A DNA stretch of 64,000 nt from Daejeonella oryzae DSM 19973 (GCF_000422945.1 NZ_AUHA01000007.1:34883-98882), one strand, 5' to 3'. Positions 54,383 through 63,540 are shown, numbered from the stretch's first letter. The notes: generated by a model not told the origin, from the sequence alone. Made by a program: numbers and translations.

Positions 54383-55033
54383 TCAGTTTAAGTCGTAGTA
54401 TTCCTTTGTAACCTTTAAATCGACCTCCTCTTTGGTTCTTTGCAGAATGAGAATGCCGGCCTGTTTGTTAAAATCCCGCAAAAATTGAAGTTTGTCCTGG
54501 GACTCGGCAAAAATGCGGTCGATGGCTTGAAGACGTTCATCGTCGCTCATCCGTAATTTTGAGGATGTGATAACCGTGGCCAGTTCGTCCAGATTGTTTA
54601 AGCTTTGGTTAAACAGTTGTTTATATACCTTGCTCAGGTATCCGATCTCTTGTGGATTGAAATTCCCTGAGCGTTTAAAACGGTTAAACGCAGATTTGTA
54701 CTCCTTCACAATATCCTTTTGATTGCTGATAATATTTCCAACACGGTGATACTTTTTTATTTCGGGACTGACCAATGTCAAGCCTTCCAGAAAAACCTCA
54801 TGCAGAGAGAAATTGCCTTCCGATATATCCTTTACGGCATTGTATCCATTATTGACGATCACATAGCCTTTTTTCATATCGGTCAGGATATTTTTTAACT
54901 GGCTTAATTTCTCCACGTTTAAAAGCAATTGCTGCACTTCAGTTGATTGCGCTTTTGTTATAACGGAAGTAGTCGATATCACAAGCAGTAATATCAAACT
55001 GACAAACCACTTTTTTCCTTTAATCAATTCCAT
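54383..55033 (-). CDS. TraI-like secreted helical protein, copy 3
   Basis: 216 residues. Signal peptide (to about 28, VITKAQ), then a long helical domain with KDISEGNFSLHEVFLEGLTL and MSDDERLQAIDRIFAESQDK, and C-terminus KEYYDLN. The pattern is shared with the next two genes, so they are a tandem triplet. In Bacteroidetes elements the position between TraG and TraJ belongs to TraI-like proteins, sometimes auto-annotated TerB-like because of similar helices. Its start overlaps the stop of copy 2 by 14 bases. Confidence 0.8.
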   Translation of the reverse strand: MELIKGKKWFVSLILLLVISTTSVITKAQSTEVQQLLLNVEKLSQLKNILTDMKKGYVIVNNGYNAVKDISEGNFSLHEVFLEGLTLVSPEIKKYHRVGNIISNQKDIVKEYKSAFNRFKRSGNFNPQEIGYLSKVYKQLFNQSLNNLDELATVITSSKLRMSDDERLQAIDRIFAESQDKLQFLRDFNKQAGILILQRTKEEVDLKVTKEYYDLN

Positions 55034-55718
55034 AACTGTGTTTCATTTGATTTACAGATCGTATTTCTTTATCCTTTTGTCGGATTAAAAGGTCAACCAT
55101 TTTGGAAAAACCTTGGGTAAAGGCGGATTTATTTCTCATGCTTTCATATATCTTATCAAGGCGTTCCAAGCGCCCATCATCATTCATTTCTACCCTGCCG
55201 GAAGTGACAATCAACAGCAGTTCTTCCAGATCACCGGCACATTCGCCCATTACCTTATTTCTGACCGATTGAATATAATCCCTGTGGGAAGCCGATAAAC
55301 CCTCGCTTTCAATTATGCCCTTAAATGCGTTTCGTATCTGTAGCTGGAATATTATGATTTCAGCGACACGGACATCATTTCGTATAGCGGGATTGATTGT
55401 TTTTAATGAGGTGAAAAAAGACCCATGAAGGTTGAATTCCCCGTTGGAAATATCTTTGATCGTTTGTAGTCCCGTTCCGGCAATGTCATAGCCTTTTTTT
55501 ATATAGCTTGCATAGATTTTTAAGGATACAATCTGTTCAAGGAGGTATTTTTTCTGTGTTTCCTTTTGCTTAAAAATTTCATCCCAGGTCTGGCTTTGGC
55601 CAGAGCAAGGAAAAAGGAATATGGATGAAATGAAAAGTAGTACTGCAACTTTAAATTGATTTTTTAGTATCCTTAATCCTTGTTCCTTTATCCTTTGTCC
55701 AACCTTAATCAATTCCAT
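55020..55718 (-). CDS. TraI-like secreted helical protein, copy 2
   Basis: 232 residues with a signal peptide (to about 40, PCSGQ). Shares KDISNGEFNLHGSFFTSLKT and MNDDGRLERLDKIYESMRNK with copy 3, and ends in HSYGID. Its stop region encodes YGID and, in another frame, MELI of the following gene. The same junction word is found at both overlaps, which indicates unequal duplication. Likely periplasmic; function not established. Confidence 0.78.
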   Translation of the reverse strand: MELIKVGQRIKEQGLRILKNQFKVAVLLFISSIFLFPCSGQSQTWDEIFKQKETQKKYLLEQIVSLKIYASYIKKGYDIAGTGLQTIKDISNGEFNLHGSFFTSLKTINPAIRNDVRVAEIIIFQLQIRNAFKGIIESEGLSASHRDYIQSVRNKVMGECAGDLEELLLIVTSGRVEMNDDGRLERLDKIYESMRNKSAFTQGFSKMVDLLIRQKDKEIRSVNQMKHSYGID

Positions 55719-56406
55719 ACAATTCTTTTAAATTAGCTACTTCATCCACTGATTTTGCCCGCTGAATACTCAATTTGATGTTTTGCGTATTGAACTGCTT
55801 TAAATCGCTGAAATTAATGTCCATTTTGTCTGCGGCCGCATTGATGATTTCCAGCCGTTTCCCATCGCTCATCTGGGTTTTGAAGCTGTTTGTAACCAGA
55901 AGGATCTGATCCAGGTTTTTGATACTTTCATCAAGAAGTCCCGAATAAACTTTTTCCATATAAATCAGTTCTTCAGCAGTAAAATGATTGTCTTTTTTAA
56001 ATAATCCCCAGGCCCATTTATATTCGTCAACTATAGCAACTTGTTTTTCAGTTAGGTCTTTCAAGCGTTTATAATAGGTGATTGCAGATTTTACCTGCCA
56101 CAATTCATTGTAATACTGGCTGTAAAGGTCCCTTTGTTTTTCTGTCCAATCGGAGATCTCGGTTAGCTTGAGTTTGGATAGCTGGTTTTCTAAAACTTTT
56201 TGTGCGTTTTGCAGCCAGATAGTTTGGTTCTGTAAACGCTGTATTTTAAGGTCAATCGCCTTTATGACCTTTTTTACCCCGGCCTTAATCACCTCTGTAA
56301 CCGCGATCTGTGCATTTGCACCTTTGGGCAGCGAAACAAAGATTGTCATGGCACTCATCGGTAGGATGACCATGTATTTTTTCATAGCATTTAGTATTTT
56401 TTTCAT
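55705..56406 (-). CDS. TraI-like secreted helical protein, copy 1
   Basis: 233 residues from ATG 56406. The frame runs to 56517, but 56406 begins a good signal peptide (MKKILNAMKKYMVILPMSAM, end near GANAQ). The helical domain has TEKQRDLYSQYYNELWQVKS and MSDGKRLEIINAAADKMDIN, and ends in LKELYGID. It starts the triplet, 145 bases after the lipoprotein gene, read on the minus strand. It may act as a channel-tip or scaffold protein (VirB5-like position), an inference from location. Confidence 0.8.
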   Translation of the reverse strand: MKKILNAMKKYMVILPMSAMTIFVSLPKGANAQIAVTEVIKAGVKKVIKAIDLKIQRLQNQTIWLQNAQKVLENQLSKLKLTEISDWTEKQRDLYSQYYNELWQVKSAITYYKRLKDLTEKQVAIVDEYKWAWGLFKKDNHFTAEELIYMEKVYSGLLDESIKNLDQILLVTNSFKTQMSDGKRLEIINAAADKMDINFSDLKQFNTQNIKLSIQRAKSVDEVANLKELYGID

Positions 56407-56550
56407 CGGTTTTAATTCCTGGTTGTCATTATTAAATCGGTACTTGTACTTTATCCAAAAAAGGTTTTTCTTGGGCAATGTGGTTCCATGTGCTTCACTT
56501 TTGTTTAAGTGAGCCATTAGATTTTTTTAATGAGTTTTTTTTTCTATGTT

Positions 56551-56925
56551 CTATTTTACCTTCTGATATTCCCGCCTAACAACTCTCATCCGGTTTGTTT
56601 CGGGATAGAAAGTGATGGTTTTCCCTGTTGAAATTTCGGTTAACACCCCGGTTTCGGGTTCAAAAACTGCTACCCATTCATCAGTTTCATATTGATCTTT
56701 GCCCGGCTTCCCATCGTCGATCCTTCTAAAGCCGGTTTTTCGATGAATGAGGTAATTGTTGCTTTCCTTCTCAGAAAGCTCAATGATCAATGTGTCAAAG
56801 GCAACGCTGTATTCACTGGAAGCACTGTCCACGTAAATACCGGGTATATAATCAGGTAATTTGTCTCTACTACAGGCTGTAAACAAGGTTGCCGCAAGCA
56901 GAATCAAAAGGATGCTTGTTTTCAT
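56551..56925 (-). CDS. Small lipoprotein of the tra operon
   Basis: 124 residues with a lipobox (ATLFTAC, Cys near 18), then a beta-rich domain (YIPGIYVDSASSEYSVAFDT, YETDEWVAVFEPETGVLTEI). The gene is 2 bases from TraG on the same strand, so it belongs to the transfer operon. I do not recognise a named family; a TraH-like or surface-exclusion-like role is only a thought. Confidence 0.75.
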   Translation of the reverse strand: MKTSILLILLAATLFTACSRDKLPDYIPGIYVDSASSEYSVAFDTLIIELSEKESNNYLIHRKTGFRRIDDGKPGKDQYETDEWVAVFEPETGVLTEISTGKTITFYPETNRMRVVRREYQKVK

Positions 56926-56927
56926 AG

Positions 56928-59399
56928 CTATGGATTTTGATTTTGATTTTTAATTTCCTCTGCCAGCATTGCGATGCCTTGGTGGATACTGCCGTATTTT
57001 TGGGTGTATTCCTTCACTTTCATCTTTTCGCTTTCCTCTGTCGTGTAGGCCAAATATTCTTCTAGCGATACTTCCGTTCGGTACACCTTACTATATTGCC
57101 CGCCTAAGCTGATAAACACTTCTTTGTATTTTCTTTTAGGATCGTTTGCTTTATTCATGGAAAGGACCTGCGCTTTTTCTTTTTCAGTCAAACCCAGAAG
57201 TTCCTGGATACTGTCGAACTTGTTCTGATACTTGCTTTGGTCCAACAAGATTTTGCAGTCGCTGTTATTGATGATAGCTTGCTTTACAATGGGAGAACTG
57301 ATGATATCTTCTATTTCCTGCGTAACGACGACCGCTTCACCAAAAAATTTTCGGACCGTTTTGAACAAATACCTGATGTATTCCGCCATGCCTTCTTTGG
57401 CAATTGCTTTCCAGCACTCTTCTATGAGGATCATTTTTCGTATCCCTTTTAGTTTGCGCATTTTGGAAATGAACACCTCCATAATAATCAGCGTAACGGC
57501 CGGGAACAAGATCGGATGGTCTTTGATATTGTCCAGTTCAAATACAATAAAGCGTTTGTTTAAAAGGTCGAGGTTTTCGGTTGCGTTGAGAAGGTAATCA
57601 AACTCTCCACCGCGGTAATAGGGGTTAAGAACATACAGGAAATTGGAAATATCAAAATCTTTCTCCTTGACTTTACCATTTTCAAGAACATTGAGGTATT
57701 CGTCATTCAGGAAATCATAGAACGTATTGAAGCAGGGGGAGATGTCCGGATACTTTTCTAAATGCTGATAGTAGAGGGTCAGAGCATTGGATAAAGCGAC
57801 ATATTCTGAGCGCCTGAAGGTCTCATCATCTTTTTTCCATAAAGCAAGTAACAGCGTTTTAATGCTTTCTTTCTTTTCGGTATCGAGCACATCGCCATCT
57901 GCTAGTTGAAAAGGATTGAATTTGATCGGGTCGGTTTCCGAATAAGTAAAATAATATCCGTTTACCAAATCGCAGAGCCCTTTATAAGAATGGCCCACGT
58001 CCACTAAAATAACGTGTGTGCCCTGTTCATAATAACTTCGTACCATGTGGTTGGTGAAGAAACTTTTACCAGATCCGCTGGGGCCCAAAATAAACTTGTT
58101 GCGATTTGTGGTATAACCCTGCTTAATAGGTTCGTCAGAAATATCTACATGGATGGGTCTTCCGCTTAAGCGGTCTCCTAAACGAATACCGAACGGGCTG
58201 ATGCTGCTCCGGTAATTAGTCTCCAGGTTTAAAAAGCAGGTTGCCTGTTCTACAAACGTTTCCAGGGTTTCATTCATGGGAAAGTCTGCCTGGTTACCCG
58301 GGATTCCTGCATACCATAATTGTGCTGCTCCGTCCGATTCCTGCTTCGCAACTGCATCCATTTGTGCCATGGCTGAGGATACCTTGTTTTTAAGGTCCTT
58401 GACACTTTCTCCATTATCTGACCAGGCCAGGACATTGAAATGTGCTTTAATTGGTAAGCGCTGCTGAGCTATCGCTTCATTCAGGAAATTATTGGTGGCA
58501 TCCCGGCTGATTGCGTTTTCCCTGGAATAAGCAGACAGGGCTTGCAACCTTAGTTTTTTGGCTTCAAGCCGTTTAAGAATGACCGGTGCATCCTGAATAA
58601 AAATATACTGATTGTAAATGTGGTTGCAATTGAGCAGTTGGCCCAGAGGGCTGGCAAAGCCGATACTGAATTTGGTACGGTCGGTGCTATACTTGTCGTA
58701 GTTGATGCGGCTTCCACATAGCTGTGGCAGATTGTCCGCATCCGATAGGGTATAAAGCTGTACATGCTTATCTCCAATCCTTATTTCATTTTTTAGATGA
58801 ACATCCCGAATGACTGAATGCTGATCCGGCCTTAGAAGAAAACAGTATTGCTCAATGATTCCTGGCTTATTGGCTGTACCGGCAAGCTCATCATCCGTCA
58901 GTCTTCGAAGCTGCACGAAACCGTTGTCCTTCAGTATCCGCTCAAATTGCCCGGCGCTGTCTAAAAAATCCTGAAAAAGAAGTGGGTTAACGGTTTGTTG
59001 CGGGACAATGGATTTACGTAAAACATTGCAATACACAGAACTGGAAAGTTTCCTGCCCTGTGGTTTCGTTGTTAGAAAGATAAAGTTTTGGTGGTTCAGG
59101 CAGGGGCGTTCGTTAAAAAACCGCTCACTTGATCTGGAAAGAAAACTGATATCCGTCTTTTCAAAATCAGCCTTGTAACTGCTTTCTATAAACCAGTCCT
59201 GCTTGTGAAAAATACTGTGCAGGGGCAAGAGTTTAATCGCTTTTATCAGTGACTGATGATAGGCTTCGTAATCCCTGTCGGATAAGGTAAATATCTCCGG
59301 TAGTTTGGCCTCGAATGCAATCGTGATATCACCTTGCATAGAAACAATGGCATTGTGTTCCACCTTATATATTGGCCATATTTTTTCTGCTGCAATCAT
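56928..59399 (-). CDS. traG: Conjugative transfer ATPase TraG (VirB4-like)
   Basis: 823 residues. The N-terminal VirB4/CagE domain (about 1-400) is followed by an ATPase domain: Walker A GPSGSGKSFFTNH near 437-449, HVILVDVGHSYKGLCDLVNG, Walker B-like KMILIEECWKAIAKEG (about 658-673) and VVVTQEIEDIISSPI. It energises assembly and operation of the type IV secretion channel at the cytoplasmic membrane. Full length, intact motifs. It starts 1 base before DUF4133, so the tra genes form one tight operon. In CTnDOT terms this is TraG, not the VirD4 coupling protein. Confidence 0.93.
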   Translation of the reverse strand: MIAAEKIWPIYKVEHNAIVSMQGDITIAFEAKLPEIFTLSDRDYEAYHQSLIKAIKLLPLHSIFHKQDWFIESSYKADFEKTDISFLSRSSERFFNERPCLNHQNFIFLTTKPQGRKLSSSVYCNVLRKSIVPQQTVNPLLFQDFLDSAGQFERILKDNGFVQLRRLTDDELAGTANKPGIIEQYCFLLRPDQHSVIRDVHLKNEIRIGDKHVQLYTLSDADNLPQLCGSRINYDKYSTDRTKFSIGFASPLGQLLNCNHIYNQYIFIQDAPVILKRLEAKKLRLQALSAYSRENAISRDATNNFLNEAIAQQRLPIKAHFNVLAWSDNGESVKDLKNKVSSAMAQMDAVAKQESDGAAQLWYAGIPGNQADFPMNETLETFVEQATCFLNLETNYRSSISPFGIRLGDRLSGRPIHVDISDEPIKQGYTTNRNKFILGPSGSGKSFFTNHMVRSYYEQGTHVILVDVGHSYKGLCDLVNGYYFTYSETDPIKFNPFQLADGDVLDTEKKESIKTLLLALWKKDDETFRRSEYVALSNALTLYYQHLEKYPDISPCFNTFYDFLNDEYLNVLENGKVKEKDFDISNFLYVLNPYYRGGEFDYLLNATENLDLLNKRFIVFELDNIKDHPILFPAVTLIIMEVFISKMRKLKGIRKMILIEECWKAIAKEGMAEYIRYLFKTVRKFFGEAVVVTQEIEDIISSPIVKQAIINNSDCKILLDQSKYQNKFDSIQELLGLTEKEKAQVLSMNKANDPKRKYKEVFISLGGQYSKVYRTEVSLEEYLAYTTEESEKMKVKEYTQKYGSIHQGIAMLAEEIKNQNQNP

Positions 59400-59400
59400 C

Positions 59401-59721
59401 TTAGCCTTTTTTAAGTTGGGTGAACAAACGCCTTGATTTGAATCTGAGATAATGGGGCAACCGGTGTTTAGCGAAATATTTCATCAGGCCATGCTCGCCG
59501 TATTTATGGCTCAACTTGGTAAGGATTATGATTAAGGCTGTTCCAGTTCCGAATAGCAGGGGGAGGATTATAGAGATATTTAATCCCGATATGTAGAGGA
59601 TCGCAAAAGCAATAAGTAATAATACAAGACCAGCCGCTAACCAGGCTATATATTGTGCTTTGAGCCCTTTAAATTCGATTGGTTTGTTAACTCCTTTATT
59701 GATTTGATAGATGCTTGCCAT
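59401..59721 (-). CDS. traF: DUF4133 protein, TraF-like
   Basis: 106 residues: short cytoplasmic N-terminus with SIYQINKGVNKPIEFKGLKA, two membrane helices (YIAWLAAGLVLLLIAFAILY, IILPLLFGTGTALIIILTKL) and a basic tail ending in HYLRFKSRRLFTQLKKG. This is the VirB3-like DUF4133/TraF of Bacteroidetes elements. It is 1 base from TraG and 13 bases after TraE. Confidence 0.87.
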   Translation of the reverse strand: MASIYQINKGVNKPIEFKGLKAQYIAWLAAGLVLLLIAFAILYISGLNISIILPLLFGTGTALIIILTKLSHKYGEHGLMKYFAKHRLPHYLRFKSRRLFTQLKKG

Positions 59722-59734
59722 GAGCCTGTTTAAT

Positions 59735-60082
59735 TTAGATACCGAAAAATGATTTTAACACAGTGGCAACCACCACTAAGAAAACACAACTGCCAAACCA
59801 GGCAGCAGCGACCTTATTGGTATCAGGTTCTCCAGCGTTCCATTTATTGAAAACTTTGATAGCTCCAATGATTCCCACCACTGCACCGATGGCGTACATT
59901 AAATCGGTGCCTGTATCAAAATAGCTTACAACCTGATTAGTAGCTTCCTGTATTCCGGCATTCGCATCCTGGGCGAAGGTTACTTGATTGATGAAAAAAA
60001 TGTTGCCAATTAATAGGGTAATAACAATCACCCATATTTTAAACGGAAATGGCTTTTTAAAATAGATACAATGGTTTTTCAT
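59735..60082 (-). CDS. traE: DUF4134 protein, TraE-like
   Basis: 115 residues from ATG 60082; the frame extends to 60136, but 60082 gives a normal signal region (FPFKIWVIVITLLIGNIFFI, cleavage near TFAQ). Two helices follow: GTDLMYAIGAVVGIIGAIKV and AAAWFGSCVFLVVVATVLKS. This is the VirB2-like pilin-like DUF4134/TraE. It lies between the 60127 gene and TraF in the same operon. Confidence 0.88.
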   Translation of the reverse strand: MKNHCIYFKKPFPFKIWVIVITLLIGNIFFINQVTFAQDANAGIQEATNQVVSYFDTGTDLMYAIGAVVGIIGAIKVFNKWNAGEPDTNKVAAAWFGSCVFLVVVATVLKSFFGI

Positions 60083-60126
60083 GAGATTATTTTTTATGAA
60101 ATGAGTTTTAAGATTGCCAGGTGTTT

Positions 60127-60639
60127 TTAATCCCACATATTTTCAAGCTCTTCTTTAGTTAGCATGAAAGGGGCATTTTCACGTACAAAATCATTGATAT
60201 GTGAAATATTTGGATTTCTACCAATCCCGGCATGTTTGGCTTTGGTCAAAGCAAGCAGTGAGAAAAAATCTGATTTGCTTCCGTCTTCCTTTTGCAGGAT
60301 ATTGAAAATCGTTTTTAGTTCCTCCAGTACATCAGGCACCACACCTAATTGCAGGAATTTAGAGGAGTTATCTTTTGGACTAAAACCAAACCCGTTCATA
60401 GTGACGTTTTCTAGCCCCTCAGGTTTTGCAGGTTTGCCCATCAGGTTATCTGCAGGAATTTCATCAACTTCATCTTGCCAGGCATGTGGCAATGGTTCAT
60501 TCTGTAGATTAAATTCTTTCCCCAATAAAAGGATCTTTAAATCTTTTCGGAAGTAGAGCAGGACAATGGCAATGTACCAAAGAAGGCTGAGGATAAGGGC
60601 TGCGATGAGAAACTGCGGCCAGGTGAAATGTTCTAACAT
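60127..60639 (-). CDS. Membrane-anchored protein at the head of the tra operon
   Basis: 170 residues. One N-terminal membrane helix (about 8-30, FLIAALILSLLWYIAIVLLY) and a cytoplasmic domain with SKFLQLGVVPDVLEELKTIF and HINDFVRENAPFMLTKEELE. This matches small proteins found directly before TraE in Bacteroidetes conjugative elements, whose function is not known. It is 44 bases before the preferred TraE start. The upstream gene RteC lies 121 bases away. Confidence 0.75.
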   Translation of the reverse strand: MLEHFTWPQFLIAALILSLLWYIAIVLLYFRKDLKILLLGKEFNLQNEPLPHAWQDEVDEIPADNLMGKPAKPEGLENVTMNGFGFSPKDNSSKFLQLGVVPDVLEELKTIFNILQKEDGSKSDFFSLLALTKAKHAGIGRNPNISHINDFVRENAPFMLTKEELENMWD

Positions 60640-60760
60640 AATTTCTCGAATTTTCTTCCTGCAACTCCATGATGCAGAAACTTCAGGAACAAAGATTAGG
60701 CTACTTCAAATTTTCATTTAACACCTTAATAGGAGGGTGTTATAGATTTTTCAATTCTGA

Positions 60761-61660
60761 TTATTCCTGCCTGAAAGGAGGTTTCTGTAATTTGATCCCC
60801 CGGTTCGGTTTATATTCCAAATCTTCCTCCACGCGTTTATGGATAGCTTCCCGCATCTGATCCAAAAATTTGGTGTAACTAATGGTTTTACGCCTTCGAA
60901 TATCAATGAATTTACGGTGTACGCTGCCCATTTGAAGGTTTAGGCTGTCTTCCAACCATTTAATGATATCAGCCACATCGCAACTTCCGCCATTAATTTG
61001 TCCTGTATAATAGAGACCATAAGCTAGCTCAGCGATATTGACCTTGTCTCCGGTCCAGGTTAGTTTTTGCTTTTCTTCGGCAGGTTGATCAGGTAAAAGC
61101 ATTATTTGCCTATTGAAAGCACTAAGTCGTTTCAAGAGCTCTTTGCTGAGCATTTCATAGGCGATGAATTTGGAGAATAAATAATCGCAATTCGTGGGAT
61201 ACGCCGGATATACGGGAGGGATTTCAGGAGGCAGTCCAGTTTTACCATGATTTGTGGGCATGAAATAAAGTTGATCCAATTCAGCCATGCCATTACGATA
61301 ATATTGATACAGAAATTGATTTTGATGAAAAAACCTGTTGATAAAATTCAGTTCTCCTTCAAAGTATTCCTGAATAGTTTCCATGGTACCAATTGGTTTT
61401 GCATTGTCAATCTGATAAAGGTCTACATAGTAAATGAGCCAGGAATAAAATTTAGGTTTTGTGTGTTTATAGAAATGGACTTCTTCCTGAATACTTTTAA
61501 ATGGATGCTTCTCATTAAAATCCTGCAATGTCTTAATAGCAGTACGTACTTTGCTTATAGCTTCTGATACTCGTTTAAATGAATTTTCTTCATTTCTGTC
61601 GATGGTTTGCAACTCCTCTGTAAGCTGTAGATACAGTTTATCACCAAAATGATTTTCCAT
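60761..61660 (-). CDS. rteC: RteC-family regulator
   Basis: 299 residues, no membrane helix. The RteC pattern is visible: FKHTKPKFYSWLIYYVDLYQ-type N-terminal helices, YLFSKFIAYEMLSKELLKRL and, in the C-terminal half, KVNIAELAYGLYYTGQINGG with IKWLEDSLNLQMGSVHRKFI. In CTnDOT, RteC drives excision; here it heads the tra segment. It probably regulates transfer genes or what remains of them. The excision genes that RteC would act on are not seen nearby. Confidence 0.88.
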   Translation of the reverse strand: MENHFGDKLYLQLTEELQTIDRNEENSFKRVSEAISKVRTAIKTLQDFNEKHPFKSIQEEVHFYKHTKPKFYSWLIYYVDLYQIDNAKPIGTMETIQEYFEGELNFINRFFHQNQFLYQYYRNGMAELDQLYFMPTNHGKTGLPPEIPPVYPAYPTNCDYLFSKFIAYEMLSKELLKRLSAFNRQIMLLPDQPAEEKQKLTWTGDKVNIAELAYGLYYTGQINGGSCDVADIIKWLEDSLNLQMGSVHRKFIDIRRRKTISYTKFLDQMREAIHKRVEEDLEYKPNRGIKLQKPPFRQE

Positions 61661-62571
61661 AATATTTTAGGTTATAGTGAATTTCTTCTCAGCTCGGAAA
61701 GCCAATATTTAAGAATCACTGAGCAGTTATTGTAAAATAAATACATAAGCTAATTCTATTTCTTATTCAAAATTGGGTTTAAAATAAGCAGTTGTAAATA
61801 CCTTAATAGACGTATTTGACTAAATAAAAAGGATTATAATAAAATTTTGTATTTATTAAGAAAAGGTGAAATTGTCGACTTATAACTCTCCACTAGAAGT
61901 ATTTCTAATCATAGCCCGACGAGCAATACACAAAGCTGCGACTAGAAAATCGGCTCGTATTGGCAAGTTTTTTTGGTGCTCGGACTGGTTGAGGCAGAAG
62001 ATAACTGCGAATGGAAATGAGGACCAAAGACAGAAGGCATGACGAAATAGTTGCCCTTCGACAGGCTCAGGGTGATCGGTTCCTGGAGGGGAAGCCTGGC
62101 GGAGGGAAACTACCCGCAGGGCGAAATAGCTATTTTTTCTAAAGAAAATGGCTATGAGTTTTGGCGGGACTTATGCGGGGACGAATTGAGGAATGCCTTA
62201 TTACCTGGTGCGGTGGGCAAAGTGGTGGGATAAAGCAAGGGAAAGGCAATGAGGGGGAAATGTGATTAAGGGAGATTGGCTTTCTATTGCTTGTGCGTTG
62301 ACGGAAGCTGGTGCCTTTGGGGTTTTGTGGAGGGGTAGCACCGGCTGGAGGCAAAGGGGATATTCATTGTCTTAATTAAATATACGCAATTAAGGTTTAT
62401 TGAGGGCGATACATCACCGGATTGATGCGAGAACGAAAGACAAAAGGGCTACCGTTACCAGCACCTACACATATGTAGCGGTTCAATCGCTATTACTTCG
62501 GAAAAGCTTGCTTATATTAGAAGTAAGGTACAATGATGCAGAAAACTAACCAACAATAAATAAAAACAAAT
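61661..62571. other. 911-base region without a convincing gene
   Basis: Between RteC (minus) and the GRDP-like gene (plus). The GC content rises around 62000-62350. It holds a dispersed-repeat word (see next feature) and open frames of about 60-70 codons on both strands that show no family or codon signal. This is where tra genes such as traA/parA, traD or mobilisation genes would be expected, and none is present. Confidence 0.5.
62053..62075. repeat. Dispersed-repeat word CCCTTCGACAGGCTCAGGG
   Basis: A word of this type, followed by TGA, is a common interspersed repeat in many bacterial genomes. A diverged relative is CTTTTCGACTCAGTTCAGGA at 10391-10410 in the nos cluster. Its origin is unclear; I see no transposase. 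Confidence 0.45.
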
Positions 62572-63300
62572 ATGGATAAAAAAGAACTTTGGTTAAATAT
62601 TGCCAACTACCACTTTGACAACCTGGTTCCAACTCAGCTGTGGGATGAAATTGCTGTAAAATTTGGAGGGCAAAACCCATTTACAAAAGCCTTTGCTACT
62701 AAACTTTCCAGAAAACTTAACTGGGGAAAACATTTCGCTTTGAAAGCCATATACGAGTACAAAAAATTTGTATACCTGGGAGTAATAAGTGATTTTAGCG
62801 TAACTCCGTCCAAAGTCGTTGACCAAGTATGGCATGAGCATTTATTATTCAGCTCAGGTTACAGAAAATTTTGCAAGGAAATAATTCAATATGATTTTGA
62901 CCATAATCCTGAATTAGTATCTGTTGGTAGTCAGACTGAAGCATTTCAATCACAATATTTCCAAACAATAGAACTTTATAAAAAAGAATTTGGGTTTGAA
63001 CCACCTCCAGAGATATGGGATGTCACAAAATTCAAAGGGAAAATAGATAATGTAAAAAAGCCCACGAAAAAACATAATGATTCTGTTTATTCTGATAATT
63101 ATGTTGGAACAGACTCTCTTATTACCATGTTTTCATCTGCCGAAATTAGCGATGTTAAATTTGGAGGGGGTGAATTCGGCGGTGGTGGAGGTAGTGGAAG
63201 CTGGGATGTTTCTGGTAGCGATAGTTCTGATGGGAATTCTGGGGATAGTTCGGAAAGTGGTAGTTCCTGTAGTTCAAGTTGTGGAGGCGGAGGTGATTAA
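62572..63300 (+). CDS. Glycine-rich-domain-like protein
   Basis: 242 residues. The N-terminal helical domain (about 1-150) has LGVISDFSVTPSKVVDQVWH and EHLLFSSGYRKFCKE, i.e. the D-x-V-W-H-x-H-L pattern of GRDP-like proteins. The C-terminus (about 200-242) is low complexity: GGGEFGGGGGSGSWDVSGSD, ending in SSCSSSCGGGGD. Cytoplasmic by sequence. Function in bacteria unknown. It starts with ATG 62572 after AT-rich DNA and stands alone between the conjugative remnant and kup. Confidence 0.75.
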   Translation: MDKKELWLNIANYHFDNLVPTQLWDEIAVKFGGQNPFTKAFATKLSRKLNWGKHFALKAIYEYKKFVYLGVISDFSVTPSKVVDQVWHEHLLFSSGYRKFCKEIIQYDFDHNPELVSVGSQTEAFQSQYFQTIELYKKEFGFEPPPEIWDVTKFKGKIDNVKKPTKKHNDSVYSDNYVGTDSLITMFSSAEISDVKFGGGEFGGGGGSGSWDVSGSDSSDGNSGDSSESGSSCSSSCGGGGD

Positions 63301-63471
63301 ATATCCAGAATAATAGCTTGTAGTATATGGACATCAAATGTAATAGCTACTACTTAGCCTAACAATTGGCCGCTTTTAAAATGTCATATTTGCTTTTGGA
63401 ATTTAAAAATCTATCAGACCCAGAAGAATAACAATTTATTTTACTAATGAGCGATACAATCGCAGGGATCA

Positions 63472-63540
63472 AATATCCTCGTTGCAAACGAGGACAATAG
63501 GGGATTTTAAAGTATCCACTTTGCAAACGAGGACAATAGG
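63472..63540. repeat. Two REP-like repeats
   Basis: 30-base units at 63472-63501 and 63511-63540 share TTGCAAACGAGGACAATAGG. Copy 1 contains the hairpin CCTCGTTGCAAACGAGG. Such palindromes resemble REP elements spread by REP-associated transposases in Bacteroidota. Only two units, so not a CRISPR array. They lie in the 377-base gap before kup. Confidence 0.65.

Noticed and set aside
54383..56406. Tellurite resistance TerB genes
   Set aside because: Helical similarity only; the place in the tra operon and the signal peptides favour TraI-like transfer proteins.
62051..62233. 60-codon frame at the dispersed repeat
   Set aside because: Starts inside a dispersed repeat word; likely spurious.
62430..62520. 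Possible attC-like site upstream of the GRDP gene
   Set aside because: CTACCGTTACCAGCACC and GTAGCGGTTC show only partial symmetry, and no cassette context adjoins.
61661..62571. tRNA gene as element attachment site
   Set aside because: No GTTCGAATC-type T-arm or cloverleaf seen here or elsewhere in the window.
63472..63540. CRISPR-like repeats
   Set aside because: Only two units with a 9-base spacer and no cas genes; too few and too short.
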